Positions 51,157-59,837 of a stretch of 64,000 nt of DNA are shown here, piece after piece. The notes under the pieces were generated by a model that saw nothing but the letters and a program-made list of their open reading frames with translations, did not search any database and was not told where the DNA came from. The translations under genes and the position numbers were made by a program. The stretch comes from an uncultured Bacteroidales bacterium (GTDB lineage Bacteria > Bacteroidota > Bacteroidia > Bacteroidales > P3), in contig CAJOFL010000001.1 of NCBI GenBank assembly GCA_905233895.1, positions 1 to 64,000 of the forward strand, given 5' to 3'. Positions within the stretch are counted from its first letter, which is position 1. The number at the start of each line of letters is the position of its first letter.

Positions 51157-53145
51157 ATGAGCAATATTTTATCAGGAACAATCCGTCGCTTGACGCTGTT
51201 GTACAGGGTGTTGGCCATGTTGGTCACTGCTACGCTGGTGGTGGTCATTTTCCCCCACACGCGACAGGGTATGCACTATGACTACAAGGTGGGTGCCATC
51301 TGGCGCGACGCCGACCTCATGGCACCATTCGACTTCGCGGTGATGAAATCGACCGACGAAATCAACGACGAGCAGGAGGCCGAGCGGCAGAAGGCCATCC
51401 TCTACTATCGAGTGAACGACTCGGCCCACGCCGTGGCCGCCGCGCGACTGGCCACCGTCGGTCGCAACCTCAACGCTGCCGACCGCCAGCATATGCGCCG
51501 CCAGATGGATAGCATCTACCGCATTGGCTATATTGCCACTCCGCATGGCACCAGCGACCTCCGTCAGCACAACATTGTGCTTCTCGACGGCAACGTGGGC
51601 AGCGAGCACCGTGCCCGCGAGTTTATATGCGAGGCCGACCTTGAGCCGTCGCTCCTGCGCGACAGTGTACTGGTGCCCGACATCGTTCTCGACGAGGCCC
51701 GCACCTCGCTCGAACTCGACTCGCGCCTCTCGCAGGTGAGCTACAGCAGCCGCATGGTGATGGCTGGCGAGCGTATTGTGGCCCGCGGCGAGGAGGTGAC
51801 CGAGGAGAAGGCTCAGGTCATTGCCAGCCTCGAGGCTGAGAACGACCGCCGCTTTTCCGACAGCTACAGCCTCTTTGGCCAGTTGCTTGGCCAGATTATG
51901 CTGGCCGCTATGGCCCTTACTGCCCTCTACCTTTTCCTCCTCAACACACGTCACTCCATCCTCGGCGACAACCGTAAGGTGACCTTCGTGCTGGTTGTCA
52001 TCATCTTTATCGCGGCCTTCACGGCATTGGTGGTGCGGGTGAACGACGCCTGGGTGCTGCTGGTGCCGATATGTATTGTGCCTATCCTTATGCGTGTCTT
52101 CTTCGACATGCGTGTTGCCCTTTACATCCACCTCACCACTGTCATCATCCTCGCCAGCCTGGTGCCCAATTCCTACGAATTCATCTTCTACCAGTTGGTT
52201 ACCGGCATAATGAGCATCATCACCGTTCGCGAACTTGATAGGCGCAGCCAGTTCTTTATACTCGCCGGTGTGATATTCCTCAGTTACTCTATGATTTACA
52301 CCTTTGGTGTGCTCAGCCAGGAGAGCAACCTGCAGCTCATCAACCCCGAACGCTACCTGATGTTCTTCCTCAACGCTCTGCTCACCCTGATGGCCTACCC
52401 GCTTATCTACCTCTTCGAGAAACTTTTCGGCATGACCACCAATCTGACCCTCATGGAACTTTCCAGCACCGGCCATCCCGCCCTGCGTGAGCTCTCGCGC
52501 CGTGCTCCGGGAACATTCCAGCATTCGATGCAGGTGGCCAACATTTCGGAGGATATGGTCAGCGAACTCGGCGGCAACGCCCTCCTTGCCAAAGTCGGCG
52601 CCCTCTACCACGACATCGGCAAGATGGAGAACCCTCTGTATTTCACCGAAAACCAGTCGTCCGACTTCAATCCACATGACGAACTGGACTACGGCGAGAG
52701 TGCGCAGATAATCACTCGCCACGTGACCGACGGCCTCGACCTGGCCCGCAAGTACCGCCTCCCGTCCGAGGTGCAGGATTTCATCCGCACCCACCACGGT
52801 ACCACATACACGGGCTACTTCTATGCCAAGGAACTGGAACGCCATCCCGACGGCGGTTTCGACCAGGGCCTCTTCCGCTATCCCGGTCCGCGTCCTTACT
52901 CGCGCGAGACTGCAGTAGTAATGATTGTCGATACCGTCGAGGCCGCCTGCCGCAGCCTCAAGGTGCACACCAAGGAGAACACCGACCGGATGATTGACAG
53001 CCTTATCGACGCAAAGGTAAATGAGGGCCAGCTCGACAACAGTCCGCTAACCTACGGTGATCTGGCCCGTATTCGCCAGATACTGAAAAACAAGATGATG
53101 AGCATCTACCACGTCCGTGTGGAGTACCCCACCATGAAGAAATGA
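51157..53145 (+). CDS. 7TM-HD family phosphohydrolase, probable c-di-AMP phosphodiesterase (PgpH type)
   Basis: A 662-residue membrane enzyme. After one N-terminal helix (about 15-33) comes an extracellular region (about 35-250), then seven helices (about 255-440), then the HD domain: TFQHSMQVANISEDMVSELG, LYHDIGKMENPLYFTENQ and IRTHHGTTYTGYF, with the metal-binding His-Asp pair in YHDIGK. This layout is that of PgpH, which hydrolyses the second messenger c-di-AMP; this activity is inferred from the family. It is followed 33 bases later by a YfhO-type gene. Confidence 0.88.
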   Translation: MSNILSGTIRRLTLLYRVLAMLVTATLVVVIFPHTRQGMHYDYKVGAIWRDADLMAPFDFAVMKSTDEINDEQEAERQKAILYYRVNDSAHAVAAARLATVGRNLNAADRQHMRRQMDSIYRIGYIATPHGTSDLRQHNIVLLDGNVGSEHRAREFICEADLEPSLLRDSVLVPDIVLDEARTSLELDSRLSQVSYSSRMVMAGERIVARGEEVTEEKAQVIASLEAENDRRFSDSYSLFGQLLGQIMLAAMALTALYLFLLNTRHSILGDNRKVTFVLVVIIFIAAFTALVVRVNDAWVLLVPICIVPILMRVFFDMRVALYIHLTTVIILASLVPNSYEFIFYQLVTGIMSIITVRELDRRSQFFILAGVIFLSYSMIYTFGVLSQESNLQLINPERYLMFFLNALLTLMAYPLIYLFEKLFGMTTNLTLMELSSTGHPALRELSRRAPGTFQHSMQVANISEDMVSELGGNALLAKVGALYHDIGKMENPLYFTENQSSDFNPHDELDYGESAQIITRHVTDGLDLARKYRLPSEVQDFIRTHHGTTYTGYFYAKELERHPDGGFDQGLFRYPGPRPYSRETAVVMIVDTVEAACRSLKVHTKENTDRMIDSLIDAKVNEGQLDNSPLTYGDLARIRQILKNKMMSIYHVRVEYPTMKK

Positions 53146-53178
53146 AAAAACATTAATGAGAAACAGGAAAATCAGGAT

Positions 53179-55710
53179 ATGAAAAAGAATGTTTGGATAC
53201 ATTTGGCAATGATAGTGGCCATGTTCGCAGTGGCGTGCATCTACTTCTCGCCGGCCCTCTCCGGCAAGGTGGTGCGCCAGGGCGATACCCAGAAATTTGA
53301 GGCTATGGTCAAAGAAACCAAGGATTTCCATGCCAAGACCGGTGAATATGCTCTGTGGAACAGTTCGATGTTCGGCGGCATGCCTATCTACCAGGTTGGC
53401 GGCAACCCGCCGATGAAGAGCCTCTTCGCACCCCTCCGCGCCGTGGTTAACCTCGAAGTGCTTGGTCTCGGCCGCAGTGTCGGTGTGCTCTTCCTCTACC
53501 TGCTTGGCTTCTACCTTGCTTTGATTGTCCTGGGCTGCTCCCCGTGGTTGGCGCTCTTCGGCTCGTTGGCCTTCGGCCTCGGAAGCTATAACATAATCAT
53601 CGTCGAAGCCGGACATATCTCCAAGGCGTGGGCTATGGCCATGATGGCTCCCATCCTGGCCGGCATGATACTCTGCTTCCGTAAGCCCAAGGAGGGCTGC
53701 GACAAAAAGAAAGACTGGCTCTGGGGCGGCCTCCTTTTCACACTTGCCCTTGGACTGCAGCTCAACTTCAACCACATCCAGATTACCTACTATACCATTA
53801 TAGGAGCTTTCTTCTTGGGCCTTGTCCACTTCATATACTCGCTCAAGGACAAGCGCCTGCCTGGCTTCGCCGCCGGACTGGGTGTGTTGCTCCTCGGCTG
53901 CGCACTTGCTTTCGCTGGCAATGCCCGTTCGCTGATGGTCAGCCAGCAATATGCCAAGCAGACTATGCGCGGCGGCAACGCCATCACCGTCACCCCCGAA
54001 GACCTTTACCACGACGGTGAGCCTGCCTCAATCAGTGGCAAGAAGAGCGGACTCGACATCGACTACGCCTTTTCGTGGAGCTATGGGGTGGGAGAGACCT
54101 ACACCCTCCTTGTGCCCGGTGCCATGGGCGGAGGCAGCGGTGAACCCGTGAGTACCGAAAGCGCCTCGTACAAAAACTTCCGTATCGACCAGGCACCCCT
54201 CTACTGGGGCAACCAGCCCTTCACCTCAGGCCCCGTATACTTTGGCGCCATAGTGGTGTTCCTCTTCATCATGGGTCTCATTCTGGTGAAAGGCCCCGAA
54301 CGCTGGTGGATTCTGGCCGCTACGATACTGGCCATCCTGATGTCGTGGGGGCGTAACCTTATGCCCTTCAACGAGTGGCTCTTCAACCACCTGCCGCTCT
54401 ACAACAAGTTCCGCACCCCCAGTATGAGCCTCGTCCTGGCCAATGTCTGCATGGTGCTTCTGGGAGTGCTTGGTATTCGCGAACTTTTCTCCTCCGAGGT
54501 TGATGCCAAGCGTAAGAAACTGGCGCTATATATTTCTGGAGGCGTCACTGCTGCGATGCTCCTCGTCGGCTTGCTGGTCAGCGGATCGCTTTCCTTCAGC
54601 GGAAGTGCCGACAGCCAGATGGCCGCACAGTACGGCGAGCAGTGGCCGCGGATTCAGGATATCTTCATCCAGGACCGCAAACACCTTTTCACCGCCGACA
54701 CATGGCGCAGCCTCCTCTTTGTGGCCTTGGCTTTCGGTGCGCTGTGGTTCTACCTCTGGCGGAGCAACCGGAGTAATCAGAAGAGTCAGACTACTTCGGC
54801 TACCGTCGTAAGCCTTGTCCTGATACTCCTCGTGGTCGTCGACCTTTGGGGTGTCGACCGCCGTTATCTTAACGACAAGAACTACATCACCGAGATGCAG
54901 GACCGCCTGCGCCCCGACCAGTGGGATCCCGTTATCGACCAGATGGCCGACCAATACGGCGACTGCGACTACCGTGTGCTCAACCTTGCCACCAACACAT
55001 TCAATGACTCGAAGCCTGCCGCATTCCACCACCAGATTGGCGGCTACAGCGCTGTCAAAATGCGCCGCTATCAGGATATTATCGACTTCTACCTCTCGCG
55101 CCATATCAACATGAATGTGCTCAATATGCTCAACGCTCGCTATGTCGTCGTTAACAACGGGCAGGTGCAGCGCAATCCCCAGGCGCTGGGCAACGCATGG
55201 TTCGTCGGGAGCGCCAGAATGGTAGGCGATGCCAACGGCGAGATATTGGCTCTGAACACCATCAATCCCGCCACCGAGGCAGTGGTGAACTGGGCCGACG
55301 AGAAAAAACTTGACGAAATCGGCAAATCAGTCGTTGTTGAGGATGACACTGTATTCTCGCTAGCCTTCGACAGCACCGCCACCATCGTCATGGAGCACCA
55401 GAAGCCCTACAACCCCGACTATCTGAAGTACACCACCCACTCGCAGATCGCCCAACTGGCTGTCTTTAGTGAGATATACTACGAGCCCGACTGGCGCGTC
55501 TATATCGATGGAAAGCCCGCCGAGTACTTCCGGGTCAACTACATCCTCCGCGGCATGGTTATCCCGGAAGGCGACCATGTTATTGAGTTTAAGGACGAGG
55601 CCCCACTGTTCCATAAGATGAATGCCGTCACCATTATAGGCTCAGTACTACTGGTGCTGCTGGCTGGTGGCGCGATATTCTTGGTTTACCGCAAGCGCAA
55701 AGAGGCATGA
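53179..55710 (+). CDS. YfhO-family polytopic membrane protein
   Basis: An 843-residue protein with about 12-13 membrane helices and a long periplasmic C-terminal part before a last helix (about 815-838). The N-terminal half resembles GT-C glycosyltransferase folds; the start AMIVAMFAVACIYFSPALSG followed by GDTQKF and FGGMPIYQ is typical of the bacterial YfhO family in Bacteroidetes. YfhO proteins have been linked to lipid-linked sugar transfer. A short 9-base repeat array (about 54759-54794) encodes a Ser/Asn/Gln loop between helices near residue 530. Overlaps the glycosyltransferase gene by four bases. Confidence 0.8.
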   Translation: MKKNVWIHLAMIVAMFAVACIYFSPALSGKVVRQGDTQKFEAMVKETKDFHAKTGEYALWNSSMFGGMPIYQVGGNPPMKSLFAPLRAVVNLEVLGLGRSVGVLFLYLLGFYLALIVLGCSPWLALFGSLAFGLGSYNIIIVEAGHISKAWAMAMMAPILAGMILCFRKPKEGCDKKKDWLWGGLLFTLALGLQLNFNHIQITYYTIIGAFFLGLVHFIYSLKDKRLPGFAAGLGVLLLGCALAFAGNARSLMVSQQYAKQTMRGGNAITVTPEDLYHDGEPASISGKKSGLDIDYAFSWSYGVGETYTLLVPGAMGGGSGEPVSTESASYKNFRIDQAPLYWGNQPFTSGPVYFGAIVVFLFIMGLILVKGPERWWILAATILAILMSWGRNLMPFNEWLFNHLPLYNKFRTPSMSLVLANVCMVLLGVLGIRELFSSEVDAKRKKLALYISGGVTAAMLLVGLLVSGSLSFSGSADSQMAAQYGEQWPRIQDIFIQDRKHLFTADTWRSLLFVALAFGALWFYLWRSNRSNQKSQTTSATVVSLVLILLVVVDLWGVDRRYLNDKNYITEMQDRLRPDQWDPVIDQMADQYGDCDYRVLNLATNTFNDSKPAAFHHQIGGYSAVKMRRYQDIIDFYLSRHINMNVLNMLNARYVVVNNGQVQRNPQALGNAWFVGSARMVGDANGEILALNTINPATEAVVNWADEKKLDEIGKSVVVEDDTVFSLAFDSTATIVMEHQKPYNPDYLKYTTHSQIAQLAVFSEIYYEPDWRVYIDGKPAEYFRVNYILRGMVIPEGDHVIEFKDEAPLFHKMNAVTIIGSVLLVLLAGGAIFLVYRKRKEA

Positions 55711-56843
55711 AGATTCTGATAATCCGCTACAAGAAGACCCTCGGTGTGCCGGAAGGCGGCGAACAGGGCAGCGAGAAGAACCTCGTGGTGCTTCAACAGA
55801 TTGCCGGCAAGGAGAATGTCGACACCTACTTCATCCACGACGAGGCTCACCGCCGCACCCCGCTGGAATACCTGCAAGGCATCCTCAATATGCCTTTCGG
55901 CTACTATTTCGGACTAACACCCAAACGTGTCCGTGAGATTGTCACCATGGCGCAGGACTACGACGTAGTCTTTGTCGACCGCTCCGTTTTCGGCATTGTT
56001 GCCAAACGTCTCAAAGAGACCGGCTACCGCGGCCATGTAGTGGCTTTCTTCCATAACGTCGAAGCCGTCTACTTCGCCGCCAAATATTCGAAATTCACCT
56101 TTCACCTTTCATCTTTCACCTTCCATCTCAATCCCCTCCGCTGGCTCGTGGTGTCCTGTGCCGACCGCAACGACCGCTGGAGTTGCCGCTATGCCGACCG
56201 CACCATAGCCCTCTCCCACCGCGACGACGACGAGCTCTTCCGCCGCTACCACCGCCGCGCCGACGTCCTCATCCCCGTCGCCTTCGTCGACCGCATGTCT
56301 ACCGAACACTTAACACTTAACACTGAGCACTTAACACTCACTTCGGTTCCACCGAAGTGCATGTTCCTCGGGGCCTACTTCCCCGCCAACGTCGAAGGCA
56401 TCGAGTGGTTCGTCCGCAACGTGCTCCCGCATGTCGACATCCGCATGCAGATTGTAGGCAAAGGTATGGAAAAACTGAAAGATGCCGACTGGATGCAGTC
56501 CGACATCGAGATACTCGCCAACGTGCCCGACCTCGACCCGCTCTTCCTCGCCGCTGACATCATGGTGTTGCCCATCTTCAAAGGCAGCGGAATGAAAGTG
56601 AAAACCTGCGAAAGCCTCATGTTCGGCAAGAATATCATAGGCACCCCCGAAGCCTGGAGCGGCTACGAACTCGACTACTCAAAAGCCGGTGCCTGCTGCT
56701 TCACCGCCGACGAGTTTATCGCTGCCATCAACGACTTCTGCGCCAGGCCCCGTCCTCGCTTCAACACCTACAGCCGACAAATATTCACAAGCCAATACTC
56801 CGCCGACCGCATGGTTGACAAATTCCGCTCAGTATTGATTTAG
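55707..56843 (+). CDS. GT4-like glycosyltransferase with heptamer repeats in the coding sequence
   Basis: A 378-residue GT-B protein. The C-terminal half shows MFLGAYFPANVEGIEWFVRN, MQIVGKGMEKL and KGSGMKVKTCESLMFGKNII, matching the donor-nucleotide side of GT4 enzymes. Two heptamer arrays interrupt it: 56094-56128 encodes KFTFHLSSFTFHL and 56307-56341 encodes STEHLTLNTEHLTL. Both lie in loops of the model family (linkers before the C-terminal domain) and each has five 7-base units, so gain or loss of one unit would shift the frame. In this copy the frame is open. Substrate unknown; it is coupled to the YfhO-type gene. Confidence 0.8.
   Translation: MKILIIRYKKTLGVPEGGEQGSEKNLVVLQQIAGKENVDTYFIHDEAHRRTPLEYLQGILNMPFGYYFGLTPKRVREIVTMAQDYDVVFVDRSVFGIVAKRLKETGYRGHVVAFFHNVEAVYFAAKYSKFTFHLSSFTFHLNPLRWLVVSCADRNDRWSCRYADRTIALSHRDDDELFRRYHRRADVLIPVAFVDRMSTEHLTLNTEHLTLTSVPPKCMFLGAYFPANVEGIEWFVRNVLPHVDIRMQIVGKGMEKLKDADWMQSDIEILANVPDLDPLFLAADIMVLPIFKGSGMKVKTCESLMFGKNIIGTPEAWSGYELDYSKAGACCFTADEFIAAINDFCARPRPRFNTYSRQIFTSQYSADRMVDKFRSVLI
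56094..56128 (+). repeat. Heptamer array 1 inside the glycosyltransferase gene
   Basis: Five units: TTCACCT, TTCACCT, TTCATCT, TTCACCT, TCCATCT. Two of the five differ from TTCACCT, so slippage would be slow but the period is exact. Confidence 0.75.
56307..56341 (+). repeat. Heptamer array 2 inside the glycosyltransferase gene
   Basis: Five units: CACTTAA, CACTTAA, CACTGAG, CACTTAA, CACTCAC. The same unit type forms the intergenic array at 48132-48156. Confidence 0.75.
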
Positions 56844-58178
56844 TCACCTCTCACCTTCAATCAGCTCCTCTATCGTCGTCATGATATTCTCCGACGGCAG
56901 TTTGCCTTTATACGGCCCTAGATACTCCTCGAAGAACCGTTCGCGCCCTTCCTTCATCGGGTCGTTACCTCCCAACACCACATCCTCGATGAAATGCTCT
57001 ATCTCCTCGCGTGTGCGGCCGTGATAATGCTGCCCGAACGACATGATGCCGAAGTCGTTGAACACCTCCTCCGGATTATTCTTCAGCAGATACATCACAG
57101 GCTTGCGCTGGTATAGATACTCCGTCGTGAAGCTGCAGCTGTCGTGCATCATCGCATCCGACCCGATAAAGAGGTCCTTATAGTCGCCCTCTTCCAGCTG
57201 GCAGTTCGGCATATCCACCCACTTGCGGTAATAGGCCTCCGTACGCTCCTCGCCCCACATCTCGATAAGCTTGAACTTCAAGAACTGATGCGGCTTGAAG
57301 GCAAACTGCACCCTGTCGGCATACTTCTCAGCCATCTCCAGCATCGTGTCACACACATCCAGGAACGTCGAAACAGTGAATGTTCCGTCAATCGTGTGAT
57401 GCGGAGCCCAGATGATGCGCTTCTTCGCCACCTCCTGCTTCCGCCACACATCCTTTGGAGTATAGTCGTTCCTCAGATACACCTCACACCCAGGGTAACC
57501 TGTCACATAGCAGTTCCTCCCCTTCGCGTGACTGTACTGCTCCGCAAAACGCTTGTGGATCGGAGTCTCCAGGAAATAGCATCCGGCCATATTGATGGCC
57601 AGCTTGTCGAAATTGTTCTTGAACAGCTTCATCGACGTGAAACCGTACGATACATAGCATGTCAGCCTGTCCACAAAATGATACGCGTGGTACTTCCTCT
57701 CCATATCTTTGTATGGACAGGTGAAGAAGACTATATCGGGGTTCAGAGTCTTCTTAATATCGACCCATTTCCCCGTCCTCTCGTCACGTGGAATTACATA
57801 TTCGAAACCCCTCTCCTCCGCAAACTCGGCCGTGCGGCGCATTGTCTTCTCGTTCTCCTCCTCCGAGTAATTCTTAAAGACAGTGTATGGAATGATGACG
57901 ATATACGGATGATACCTCTCGCTCTCCTGCATCGCTTTGAACACATAGTCCAACTTCCACATTCCAGGCACCGCTAGGATGAATGCCACCTCCAGCTGCT
58001 CCTTGCCCTGCAGCTTTCTTGTACCGCGCAGCGTGCGCTTCCTCGCCCATTTTATCCACCAGTGGTACAAAAAGGGAACATGCGTCCTTATCACGTCAGG
58101 ATAATGAAACAGAATGCGGAACTCGTAAATCAACGGCGACTCCACATTCCTCTTCTTCAATGTAGCCAGCAGCGACAT
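56844..58178 (-). CDS. CDP-glycerol/CDP-ribitol-type polyol-phosphate transferase
   Basis: A 444-residue protein of the TagB/TagF/TarL-like family that moves polyol-phosphate from a CDP donor to an acceptor. It lacks a membrane anchor. The family core is visible: KKRIIWAPHHTIDGTFTV (about 263-280), VQFAFKPHQFLKFKL, and the Asp-Ser-x-Ser loop GSDAMMHDSCSFTTEYLYQR followed by KPVMYL. Family members build teichoic-acid-like chains in Gram-positives and capsules in Gram-negatives. The two genes upstream fit supply of CDP-ribitol, so ribitol-phosphate is my preferred substrate; glycerol-phosphate is the alternative. Confidence 0.85.
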   Translation of the reverse strand: MSLLATLKKRNVESPLIYEFRILFHYPDVIRTHVPFLYHWWIKWARKRTLRGTRKLQGKEQLEVAFILAVPGMWKLDYVFKAMQESERYHPYIVIIPYTVFKNYSEEENEKTMRRTAEFAEERGFEYVIPRDERTGKWVDIKKTLNPDIVFFTCPYKDMERKYHAYHFVDRLTCYVSYGFTSMKLFKNNFDKLAINMAGCYFLETPIHKRFAEQYSHAKGRNCYVTGYPGCEVYLRNDYTPKDVWRKQEVAKKRIIWAPHHTIDGTFTVSTFLDVCDTMLEMAEKYADRVQFAFKPHQFLKFKLIEMWGEERTEAYYRKWVDMPNCQLEEGDYKDLFIGSDAMMHDSCSFTTEYLYQRKPVMYLLKNNPEEVFNDFGIMSFGQHYHGRTREEIEHFIEDVVLGGNDPMKEGRERFFEEYLGPYKGKLPSENIMTTIEELIEGER

Positions 58179-58187
58179 ACCAACACT

Positions 58188-58901
58188 CTATTTTCTCATT
58201 TGTTTGCGGATGACGATGTTCTGTCCGTCAAGACAGCGTTCCTCAGGGCTTAGGAGGTTGCAAATAACATCAGCCACTTCTTCTGGTTGCATGATGGTTG
58301 TGGGATCCTCGTCTGGGGCAAGGCGGCGACGTAACTTTGTAGCGCAACGACCTGGTGAGACGCAGTATACCATAATACCGTATTCCGACAGTTCGGCTGT
58401 TAGAGTTTCAGACATTGAGATTACTGCTGCTTTGGACGAGGCATAACTTAGCCAGCCTGGACGCGGTGTCATGCCGGCCGTAGAGGCTACGTTGAGAATC
58501 TTGCCACCATTTTGGCGCATATGCTTTACACATTCACGCATAAACATGAATGGGGCATATACATTCACCTTGTAGGTTAATTCGAAACTATCGAGAGTGG
58601 TAGTCAGTAGCGGTTGCGGGTCGGTATAGCCTGCTATGTTCAGCAAGGCTTCAATGTCACCGAAGTCGTTGGCTATATTAGTGACAAGGCTGGGTATCTC
58701 TTCAGGAGTGGAAAGGTCAATATAGTATAATTTCATGCTTTCGGCAGGAATGTATTTGGCCATCTCCTTTGCCGTAACGTCCATGTCTTCACGGTTTCGG
58801 CCAATAAGTGCATAATGGCTATAGTAACCGCACTGTGCCAGTTTTATGGCTGTGGCTCTTCCGATGCCGGAGCCAATGCCTGTAATGATGCAAGTAGCCA
58901 T
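58188..58901 (-). CDS. SDR-family oxidoreductase, possible ribulose-5-phosphate reductase
   Basis: Start at 58901 (MATCIITGIGSGIGRATAIK), four bases after the upstream stop; the longer ORF overlaps it. The 237-residue short-chain dehydrogenase has the cofactor motif TGIGSGIGRA (about 7-16), NIAG, and the catalytic Ser-Tyr-Lys in NVASTAGMT and YASSKAA. In the Haemophilus Acs1/Bcs1 proteins an IspD-type cytidylyltransferase is joined to an SDR that reduces ribulose-5-phosphate to ribitol-5-phosphate; here the two are separate neighbours. That function is inferred from the gene order. Confidence 0.8.
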   Translation of the reverse strand: MATCIITGIGSGIGRATAIKLAQCGYYSHYALIGRNREDMDVTAKEMAKYIPAESMKLYYIDLSTPEEIPSLVTNIANDFGDIEALLNIAGYTDPQPLLTTTLDSFELTYKVNVYAPFMFMRECVKHMRQNGGKILNVASTAGMTPRPGWLSYASSKAAVISMSETLTAELSEYGIMVYCVSPGRCATKLRRRLAPDEDPTTIMQPEEVADVICNLLSPEERCLDGQNIVIRKQMRK

Positions 58902-58905
58902 AGTA

Positions 58906-59589
58906 TTATTTCCTCCTTCTGAATATATCGTCGTAAATCTGTTCTCCGGCAAGCATGTCGATACGGGTTGTGAGTTTTACGTTGTATGGCATGCCTTCGC
59001 ATATCTTGATTGGCACCTCTGGGTGATATTTGTATACCATGGCGGCATCTTCTGTGAACTCCGAGCCATCGGCGGCTGCCTTCTCATGCACTTCGCGCAG
59101 CAGTGAGGTCTGGAACTTCTGCGGAAGTTGTACGTTTACCAGGCTTGACCGGTCCAGCAGGCCTTCGACATATTCATGCCCTTTCAGCACCGAGAACGGA
59201 ATGCTGTAGCCAAGCATTGCGTTGCGCTCCTTGACGGCAATCAAGCGCTCGAAATCTTCAATCTTCACGAACGGTCTGGCAGCTTCGTGAACAATGACAT
59301 CGTCGTTCGTGACGAGTGCAAGGCCATTGCGCACGGATTCCTGCCTTGTTGCGCCTGCGGGGGCAAACCGAACAGGAACATGCACTCCATACTGGTCAAG
59401 CATCAATGATATGGAGGATTCATACTCTTTAGCACAGACAATTACTACATCGGAAATGCTGTTGATTTGGTCAACACGTTCAAGAATGTGCATGATTACA
59501 GGTTTGCCAGCCAAGAGCATGTATTGCTTGGGAACGGAATTCTGCATCCGACTTCCGGTTCCACCCGACAAGAAGAGAAGTGTATACAT
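58906..59589 (-). CDS. IspD/TarI-family cytidylyltransferase
   Basis: Start at 59589 (MYTLLFLSGGTGSRMQNSVP), because the earlier ATG at 59667 is upstream of the promoter. The 227-residue enzyme transfers CMP to a sugar-phosphate or polyol-phosphate. Motifs: LLFLSGGTGSRM with VPKQY for CTP binding, GATRQESVRNGL and DDVIVHEAARPFV. Either IspD (isoprenoid pathway) or ribitol-5-phosphate cytidylyltransferase (TarI) fits by sequence; the SDR and polyol-phosphate transferase that follow in the same run favour the TarI role. Confidence 0.85.
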   Translation of the reverse strand: MYTLLFLSGGTGSRMQNSVPKQYMLLAGKPVIMHILERVDQINSISDVVIVCAKEYESSISLMLDQYGVHVPVRFAPAGATRQESVRNGLALVTNDDVIVHEAARPFVKIEDFERLIAVKERNAMLGYSIPFSVLKGHEYVEGLLDRSSLVNVQLPQKFQTSLLREVHEKAAADGSEFTEDAAMVYKYHPEVPIKICEGMPYNVKLTTRIDMLAGEQIYDDIFRRRK

Positions 59590-59622
59590 ATTTCTCGTCA
59601 ATATTATGTGGTTTCTTCGGAT

Positions 59623-59654
59623 GCAAAGATACAATAAAAAATGTAATTGGCAAT
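59623..59654 (-). promoter_or_regulatory. Promoter of the cytidylyltransferase-SDR-transferase run
   Basis: Minus strand: ATTG, 19 bases, TATCTTTGC. The -7 box is perfect; the -33 has one mismatch from TTTG. Confidence 0.7.
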
Positions 59655-59803
59655 AAATAAAAAACATACGATAATTTCTTTTGTGCTAATAGGTTGATAT
59701 ATATGCTGTTGTGATAATTGTCTTGGAAACGCTGTGCGTCAGATAAATATTCAAAAATGTTCGTGAAGAAACGTTTTTTTAGGTATATTAGTGGAAAAAT
59801 GTG

Positions 59804-59812
59804 TATCTTTGC
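59804..59812 (+). promoter_or_regulatory. -7 box of the 59838 gene
   Basis: TATCTTTGC on the plus strand, 25 bases upstream of the ATG. No clear -33. The 59668-59837 divergent region lacks the 11-bp repeat found in the other three divergent regions. Confidence 0.65.
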
Positions 59813-59837
59813 ACCGAAATTGAAATAAGTTGAAAAA

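Noticed and set aside
51172-52968. 598-residue minus-strand ORF opposite the PgpH-type gene
   Set aside because: It is a shadow of a strongly recognisable HD-family gene; its composition (His, Glu and Val-rich) is that of an antisense frame.
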